A DNA stretch of 64,000 nucleotides. It comes from Kappaphycus alvarezii (taxonomy: Eukaryota; Rhodophyta; Florideophyceae; Gigartinales; Solieriaceae). Positions 58,234-64,000 of this stretch are shown piece after piece. The stretch's first letter is position 1; each line of letters opens with the position of its first letter. Position numbers and translations under genes: made by a program. The stretch covers positions 468,310 to 532,309 of the forward strand of contig NADL03000048.1 in NCBI GenBank assembly GCA_002205965.3. The letters run 5' to 3'. A model generated the notes under the pieces. The model was not told the origin of the DNA. It saw nothing but the letters and a program-made list of their open reading frames with translations, and searched no databases.

Positions 58234-59528
58234 CCCGGGATGAATATGACAAACTGACTTCTAAGTCTTTGGTCCAACGCGGACTTTGTTCTATACCGCC
58301 TCCCTCTGCTGATCATGTCTACAGTCCTGACGATTTTGCTTATGTCTATAGGGAAGGTTTGAAGTACTACACTGGCCCACATTTAATTTCCTCTGTTGAT
58401 AAGAAGTGCGTTCGACTACACCTTGGTGAACGAACTGGCCCTCGCTCCTTTTATATCGCACAATTACGACCAGCCCCAGTCAAAAGGCATCCAACATATG
58501 ACGAGCAGTTATCAAAAGCAAACGAAATACCGACTATTCTACATGCTGAAATCATCCATCCTGGAGACCCCCGTGAGTGTCAATTTGATGAGGCTAAGCG
58601 GAAGGAAATCCCTGCATTAGTTGAGCGAGGCACTTTTCGTATTGTTTTGACTGAGGAAGCGGGTGAGCAACCCGACATACTCCCATCCATACTTGTACTG
58701 AGCATCAAGCCAAATAACAATGGGCCTCCTACATTTAAGGCAAGACTTGTACTTGGAGGACACAGGGATAAGGACAAATATTCTATTGTACACAACACAT
58801 ACAATGGACATCAGTCTATTCGCCTTTTTTTGGCATTGACCACTATCCTTGGATTTGACGTTTGGTCTTTAGACGTTAAGCATGCCTACCTGCAATCTGC
58901 TTTTGGTCTGCAACGCAAGATTTTTGTCAAGCCCGAATGTATCGAGCTTGAGTCTCACGAGCTTCTACAAGTAATTCGCCCATTATATGGATTGATGGAC
59001 AGTGGTGACTATTGGTGTGAGACCAATACCAAATTTCACACCGACAAGCTCCGTATGCAACAAAGCACTGGTGATTTTGCTCTATTTTCAAGAGAATTTG
59101 CAACCGGCTCGTCGCTCTATCTGGCTCATACGTAGAATACATTTTACAAGCTGGTACTGTAGATCACAGGAACCCTCTAAAAGAGATTTTTGCAAAAGAT
59201 TTTGATGTGAAAGTATCCGATGCACAGAAGTTCACTTACCTTGGCATGGATTGGGATGTTTCCGACAAGAACGAAAGGTGGCTCTCCCAATGACAGTATA
59301 TCAAGAATCTAAGTTTATTGCCCAAGGATTCTACGTTCACAGCATTCCGGTCAATTAGAGCCAAACTGGCATGGGTGGTACACACGAGACCGGACATAGC
59401 ATGTGCTGTTTCTTTCGCGGCTCAAGTTACTGAAACTTCGCATTCATCAGACAAAAATCGCAAGTTGAACTCCATAATAAGATAATTGAAGAGAACAGTA
59501 CATTTACAGCTTCTTTTTCCAAAGCTAG
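58234..59528 (+). pseudogene. Ty1/copia pol fragment (reverse transcriptase)
   Basis: The frame 58269-59135 holds a copia-type RT: FKARLVLGGHRD, RLFLALTTILGFDVWSLDVKHAYLQS (motif A Asp), FVKPE and VIRPLYGLMDSGDYW. After a frameshift near 59110 the next phase has LSGSYVEYILQAG, where the catalytic YVDD has become YVEY. TYLGMDWDVSD and AKLAWVVHTRPDIACAV follow, with stops. The fragment begins exactly at the edge of the inverted repeat and is cut at 59528 by insertion of the Ty3 LTR. Gag, protease, integrase and RNase H are absent. Dead. Confidence 0.85.
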
Positions 59529-59652
59529 TGTAATACAAAAAATGGTCCTCCCCTCATTTAATACAGGAAATGGTCCTCCCTTCGCGTAATACAGGAAATG
59601 GTCCTCCCTTCACGTAAGACAGGAAATGGTCCTCCCCTCGTGTAATCCAGCA
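59529..59652 (+). repeat. Tandem repeat of about 27 bp at the LTR 5' end
   Basis: The unit AATACAGGAAATGGTCCTCC with a variable spacer occurs about five times in a row, the first and last being imperfect. The solo LTR has a shorter array (about 33140-33237). Copy number thus varies between LTRs of one family. Confidence 0.8.
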
Positions 59653-59928
59653 ACCTACAACGATCCCGCCCCTAACTTCTCCAACCGTCATTTCCAAATT
59701 TACTTCCATTTTATCTAGATATTTTTATACTGTATTTAACCCTCTGAATCGACCCCGAATCAAGTCCCTTTTCCCTTTTAGCTTACCTCCTCCTCCAAAT
59801 TCGCCTTTTTTTGAGAAGAAGGGCGCAAATGCACTATTGCAAAATCCCTTGCAGATTTATTTTACCTATTCCTAATCTATAGAACCTGCCCCGGGAGCCT
59901 ATTTAAACCCCTTTATTCTAAGTTCCAA

Positions 59929-60600
59929 ATGCCCCGATCATTTTACTCATCACCCCTCCCCCCACACACCCAAAGCACCCCACATTGCCTCCTGTTCCCC
60001 AACTTCTATCACAATGAGCAACCTTCGCCCCTCTGTCCCTATTTCCAAAACCGCCCTTCCCGTCCCATCAATGGCCTTCGTCTCGCCGCCTACGGGCCAA
60101 CCGATGCCGACGACTACATCCGGCGGCAAACAAAGAAGCAAATCATCGAGTTCGTGCGCCGCCTCTTCATAGAAGAAGAAGCGAGGGAGGTAAGTCCGGG
60201 AGAGGCTGAGAAGGTCGAGGAGGAGAGGGGGAGTCCTTCGAGGAATGGTTAGCCCCTGAGCTAGTGTACGAGGATCAGGAAGATGAGGATGAGGAGGATG
60301 AAAGGATGAGGAGGATGAGGATGAGGAAGAAGAGGATGAGAGGAGGAGGAGGAGGAGGAGGATGAGGAAGATGAGGCAACAGGGGGCATGGAAAGTGTTG
60401 GACCGGTGGGGCCTGGAATAGAGAGTATGGATCAAGTTGTGCCCACGATGGAACCGGATGGAGATATCTTTAGTAGTCTAGATATCTCCCAGGGGGAAAT
60501 AGAGAGTTGTGAGCCATTCGCAGATATTTGTGGGGACTGCTTGGACAGCATGGATATTTTAGAGGAGTTGTTTGGATCTGATTTAGAGAATGGGAAATAA
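59929..60600 (+). CDS. LTR-encoded acidic protein, in U3 of the Ty3/gypsy LTR
   Basis: The first frame (59929-60252, 107 codons) has an unremarkable N-terminus, then NGLRLAAYGPTDADDYIRRQ, KKQIIEFVRRLF and IEEEAREV. Another phase continues with SFEEWLAPELVYEDQEDEDE and a purine repeat. The last 70 codons (60388-60600) carry MESVGPVGPGIESMDQVV, SSLDISQGE, PFADICGDCLD and LEELFGSDLENGK. A GAGGTAAGT at the end of the first part could be a splice donor to a very short intron, or the break may be a frameshift; both are untested. An ATTTAAA near 59,900 could serve as its own TATA. It lies upstream of the LTR's main TATA-like box, hence in U3. Homologues: 26222-26683, 32177-32867, probably 33695-34168. 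Function unknown. Confidence 0.45.
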
Positions 60601-60704
60601 GAGGACCAAATTAATTGTTAGTTTCTTAAGTATCTTTTGCTTAGAGTATATTGTCCACACAAAGTATTTTTATGCATTTCTTAGTATCTTCTGTAGTTTT
60701 GTTC

Positions 60705-60802
60705 GGACTTTAGGGGTAGCCAAAAGTCTATATAAGCTGAGTAAACTGCTTCCTCATGGAGAGGTCAAGCAAGTTGGCAGACAACTTCAAGCCAAGTCCC
60801 GA
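60705..60802 (+). promoter_or_regulatory. Conserved LTR block with TATA box
   Basis: About 98 bases shared with the divergent LTR (complement of 26015-26112) and the solo LTR (complement of 31975-32072), while flanking sequence is not conserved in the divergent copy. It contains GACTTTAGGG, TAGCCAAAAGT, TATATAA (60729-60735), AAACTGCTTCCT and a GAGGTCAAGCA...GTTGGCAG...CAACTTCAAG segment ending in CAAGTCCCGA. GTTGGCAGACAAC is a short inverted repeat. Most simply it is the core promoter and start of the R region for element RNA. Confidence 0.6.
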
Positions 60803-61127
60803 GTAGTAGGAAGTTGAGAGTCAACTTCAGACCCAAGAAAACGTTTTCTTACGCTGGTCGCAGAGCGTCAGTGGTAGACCCTGCCCTTTTATACTTGCTT
60901 GTAGCTTTCTCAACTCTCTTCTATATACACTCCCTTTTGTTCGTTCAACAATACCACGGCAGCACTTTTGTCGCTCGCAACACCTCCTTCTCAGGGTAAT
61001 TGGTTCTGAGGATCTCCTCCCCCGCCGATTTACCCCTATCATTTGGTACTCTTGTGGAGGGGGTTGCACCCGAGGTATTCGAGTTGAGCAGTAGTAAGGA
61101 ACACTTCGGGGGATTTCTTCGGTAATC

Positions 61128-64000
61128 ATGGATCTCAATGCTGCTCGTATAACGTTCACAGGGGGCAAGACTGAAGACGTTGAGGAGTTTCTTTACACAT
61201 ATGTCAACGTTGTGATGCGAGAGAAGGGCGATGAAGAGAAGGCCGCAAGTATCTTCGCCTATCTTCATGGTGACGCAAAGCACAAATATAAGTCCAAGTT
61301 TATCGACGGGTGGTCTCTTAACGGGAATGGGCGTAACTTCGGTGAGGTATGTGAGTGGCTTGTGAAAGAGTATGCTAAAGAGGTAGAACCAGATGAGATG
61401 ATTCGTACCGCCATAGAGGCCCGGCTGAACTTCGACGATTTGTTAAGCTCATTGGTGTACTTGTGTGATCTTTGAAAAGTCTGGGTTCAACGCCCAAGCC
61501 AAGTACGGAATGCTGCGTAAGGCGGCTATGGGGGATAAGCGGCTCTCCGATTTCCTCCTCATCAAGGGCCCTCACACTTTTGATGAACTGAAGGGTACCA
61601 TAGTAGAATTTGTCAAAAATTCGGAGACGTTTCAGTCACTGAGTGAGGTACCGAGGGAAACCCGCACATCGATGTCTATCGTACATCCTGAAAAGAATTA
61701 TCAAAGGCCGGCTACTAGTGCAGCGGCATTAGAATCTGTCAGGAGCGATGTCAAAAACTTGGAAGAAAGGTTGGAAACCCGATTCGATAATCGACTTGAC
61801 ATGATAACCTCGCAGTTGGAAAGCCTTACTCTTACCATTAAGAAGAACCAGTCTGGGGCCCCTAAGGCCGCAGAAGTCTGTTCTTACTGTCACAAGCCTG
61901 GACACTTTGCAAACAGGTGTCCTGATAATCCACATAGAAACACTCGTTGTGCAAAGTGCGGTCGATATGGGCATCATGAAAGTAACTGCTGGTCTAAAGA
62001 CAACAGAAGAGCAAATTTATCGGAAGCGAGGAGTGAGTCAGGACCAGAGGTGAAAATCTTACAAAATAGAAGGGATCAAAGGTTGACGGATGCCGGTAAC
62101 GTATCCATCGCTGAAGAGATTAGTCAAGTCAATGTGACAAAAAGGGATGGGGAAGGGAACATTTTATCGAAGAAACCTAGGCTAGAGTATGGAATGCTGG
62201 AGCATATCCCAGCACCTGTACCTCCTCGAACCAAGAGGTCTGATCAAGTTGTTCCAGGAGTGGGAGTCACTCCGGCCAAGAAGACGAAAAAGAGTAAGAA
62301 AGTTAAGAGTATCTCTAAGGACGTACTAGAGTATGTGAAGAGGTACAATTTGGTGGCTGAGCTTGCATCGGCCCCAACTGGGATAACGTTTGGTCAACTT
62401 TTGAGGGGCGACGCAGAGGATGCGAGAAAAGAACTCAAAAAAATTATCAGGTCTAATAAGTCCGCTAAGGGTAAGAAACTGTTTCTTCAATCGGCCTCGA
62501 CAGCACCAAGACGTCTTAAGCTGGTACCAGTCAAAGTATTGGGTATGAAAACCCAAGCTCTCTTCGATTCGGGTGCTGTTCCAAACCTCATTTCAGAAAC
62601 TTTGGTGACAGATCTAGGTCTCGAAATTACTCCAACGACTCGAAAAATAACTGTAGCGGATGGAACCGTCTCAAAATGCATGGGCACTGTTGACAAGGTT
62701 TCCGTGTTCTTTGGGGAATCTAAAGTTGATGTAGACTTTCTTGTCATGCCGGATCTCCCTTTCGATGCAATCATTGGCTGCCCTACCATGGAAAGACTAG
62801 GGACATGCATTGACTTGGGCAACCAAATGGTTTCAGTTAATATTGACGGCAGAACCGTGAAGATGCCCCTGGATTTCGACAAAAGCACGCATCCTGAAGA
62901 TTTAAAAGAAACGGACAGTGAAGATTTCACTTCTAGCTATGACAGCGAAGATTCGGAACCAACTAACACTTTCGAAGTGGAAAAGGGTACCCTCGGGGGT
63001 TAATGAACATGGCATGGGACGATTATGATTCCGGGTTTGAAACAGATGACGACTGGGATTCTAGGATAAGTTTGAAACCCGAATGTGTTTCTTTTTGCGA
63101 TGATATCGAATCAAAGGACAGAATTCGGAGCATGAAAGAAGATTACCTTTGCAAAGAAAATAAGAATACGGCGAACTCCATATATGAAGATGTGAGCACG
63201 ACGGAAGAGGTCCTTCAAAATATTGAGGTTGGGATCAAGAAGAAAAAGGGCGCCAAATGGCAGAAATCCAAGGAAAAGTGCAGCACCTTCCCGCCCCCGC
63301 CTCACTGAAAATATCCGACATGTTAACATCTTCCGAAGTAATTGCATGGAGCGTTTCAGATTTGAGACAAGCAAGTGTACCGGTTACTCACTCGTTCGAA
63401 CTTACCGACACTCAACCGATTTACCACAAGCCTAGACGTCAACCGCCAAAATATGACCAATTTATCTCAGAAAATGTTACAAGTATGCTGAAAAATGATA
63501 TTATTCGACCAGTTTCATCCCCATGGTCGTTTCCAGTTGTGGTCGCACCAAAGAAGGATGGAAAGCTGCGTTTTTGCGTCGATTACCGACAACTGAACCA
63601 GAGAATGATACCCGATCGATTTCCGATTCCGAACATGGAGGAGATCCTCGAGGACCTGAAGGACGGGAGATATTTCACCTCAATTGACCTTTACACTGGC
63701 TATTGGCAGATTCCATTGGATGAAAAATGTAAGGAAAAAACAACCTTTACCAGCAAAGCCGGTACGTTCAGGTTCGAAGTGATGCCTTTTGGTCTCATGA
63801 ATGCACCAGCTACATTCCAAAGAATGATGAACGAGGTTTTGAAAGGACTTCCATTCGCAAGAGTCTATATCGATGATGTCGTCATATTCTCAGAAACATT
63901 GGATCAGCACATCTCGCACGTCAATAGTTGTGGAGAGGATATCGGAGTATAGCTTGAAAATTAAGTTGAGCAAATGCTTCTTTGCGAAAACTTCTATCCA
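61128..64000 (+). pseudogene. Ty3/gypsy gag-pol, frameshifted
   Basis: ATG at 61128, 86 bases after the LTR; a candidate primer site begins TGG at 61044, its tRNA unidentified. Gag N-terminus MDLNAARITFTGG to about 61472. There a 2-base loss relative to the loop copy shifts to the frame 61465-63003. This frame carries a helical domain, two CCHC knuckles (residues 139-152 and 162-175 from 61465) and protease LFDSGA (366-371). Further one-base losses near 62972 and 63229 lead to the frame 63257-63952 with the RT (DTQPIYHKPRRQ, FCVDYRQLN, TSIDLYTGYWQIPL, YIDDVVIFS near 63867). A 2-base loss near 63920 ends it. The loop copy at 42.5-46.0 kb is intact at all four of these places and broken at others, so both derive from an active ancestor. 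Confidence 0.9.

Larger units (their letters stand above)
59529..64000 (+). mobile_element. Ty3/gypsy retrotransposon, 5' LTR to RT, running off the window
   Basis: 5' LTR 59,529-61,041 (1,513 bp, TGTAATAC...CCCTATCA), leader 61,042-61,127, gag-pol from 61,128. It inserted into the copia fragment. The 3' part and target duplication lie beyond the window. It is the most complete of four relatives here (this one, the loop fragment, the solo LTR, and the divergent LTR at 26 kb). Confidence 0.92.

Noticed and set aside
1..64000. tRNA, rRNA genes or CRISPR arrays
   Set aside because: No cloverleaf-like sequence with the TTCGA-type box, no rRNA-like segment and no regularly spaced repeat array was noticed on either strand; a tRNA scan was not run.

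Overview
The window is eukaryotic nuclear DNA: a few host-type genes in a landscape of decayed transposable elements. An intronless type II membrane sulfotransferase, GC-rich gene stretches next to AT-rich gene-free DNA, and a mix of Ty3/gypsy, Ty1/copia, non-LTR, CACTA (TNP2), pogo-like and Harbinger-like remnants suggest an alga. A red alga with many sulfotransferases is my best guess, but this is inference and I cannot name the species.

Layout. 0.4-1.4 kb: the sulfotransferase, the best intact gene. 3.5-12.4 kb: a graveyard of one non-LTR reverse-transcriptase family (RT plus a C-terminal zinc/restriction-like nuclease domain), including two long copies placed head to head at about 9.8 kb. 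13.1-14.3 kb: a degenerate DDE transposase. 15.4-16.2 kb: a pogo-like transposase remnant. 16.2-26 kb: almost 10 kb of AT-rich DNA without recognisable genes but with several perfect hairpins and a 51-bp dispersed repeat. 26.0-26.8 kb: an old divergent LTR. 28.1-28.8 kb: a MYB (SHAQKYF-like) gene.

29,188-58,233 is one large imperfect inverted repeat. The left arm is about 13.3 kb, the right arm about 12.2 kb, and the loop is a 3.6-kb internal fragment of a Ty3/gypsy element. Each arm carries, from outside in, the 3' end of the non-LTR family, an acidic ORF, an RT-like scrap, a TNP2-type (CACTA) transposase, and three further ORF blocks in the same direction, ending at the loop in a CACTAGTCC-type terminus. 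The arms differ by point changes, by a 1,503-bp solo LTR present only on the left (target duplication GTATC), and by a 433-bp deletion on the left, so the duplication is real and not recent.

Right of the repeat, a Ty1/copia pol fragment (58.2-59.5 kb) is interrupted by a Ty3/gypsy element of the same family as the loop fragment and the solo LTR (5' LTR 59,529-61,041; gag-pol running off the window). This family's 1.5-kb LTR contains, upstream of its TATA-like box, an ORF for a small acidic protein. Recognisable homologues occur in the divergent LTR at 26 kb and probably at 33.7-34.2 kb. That U3-encoded protein family and the CACTA accessory ORFs are the least familiar things here.
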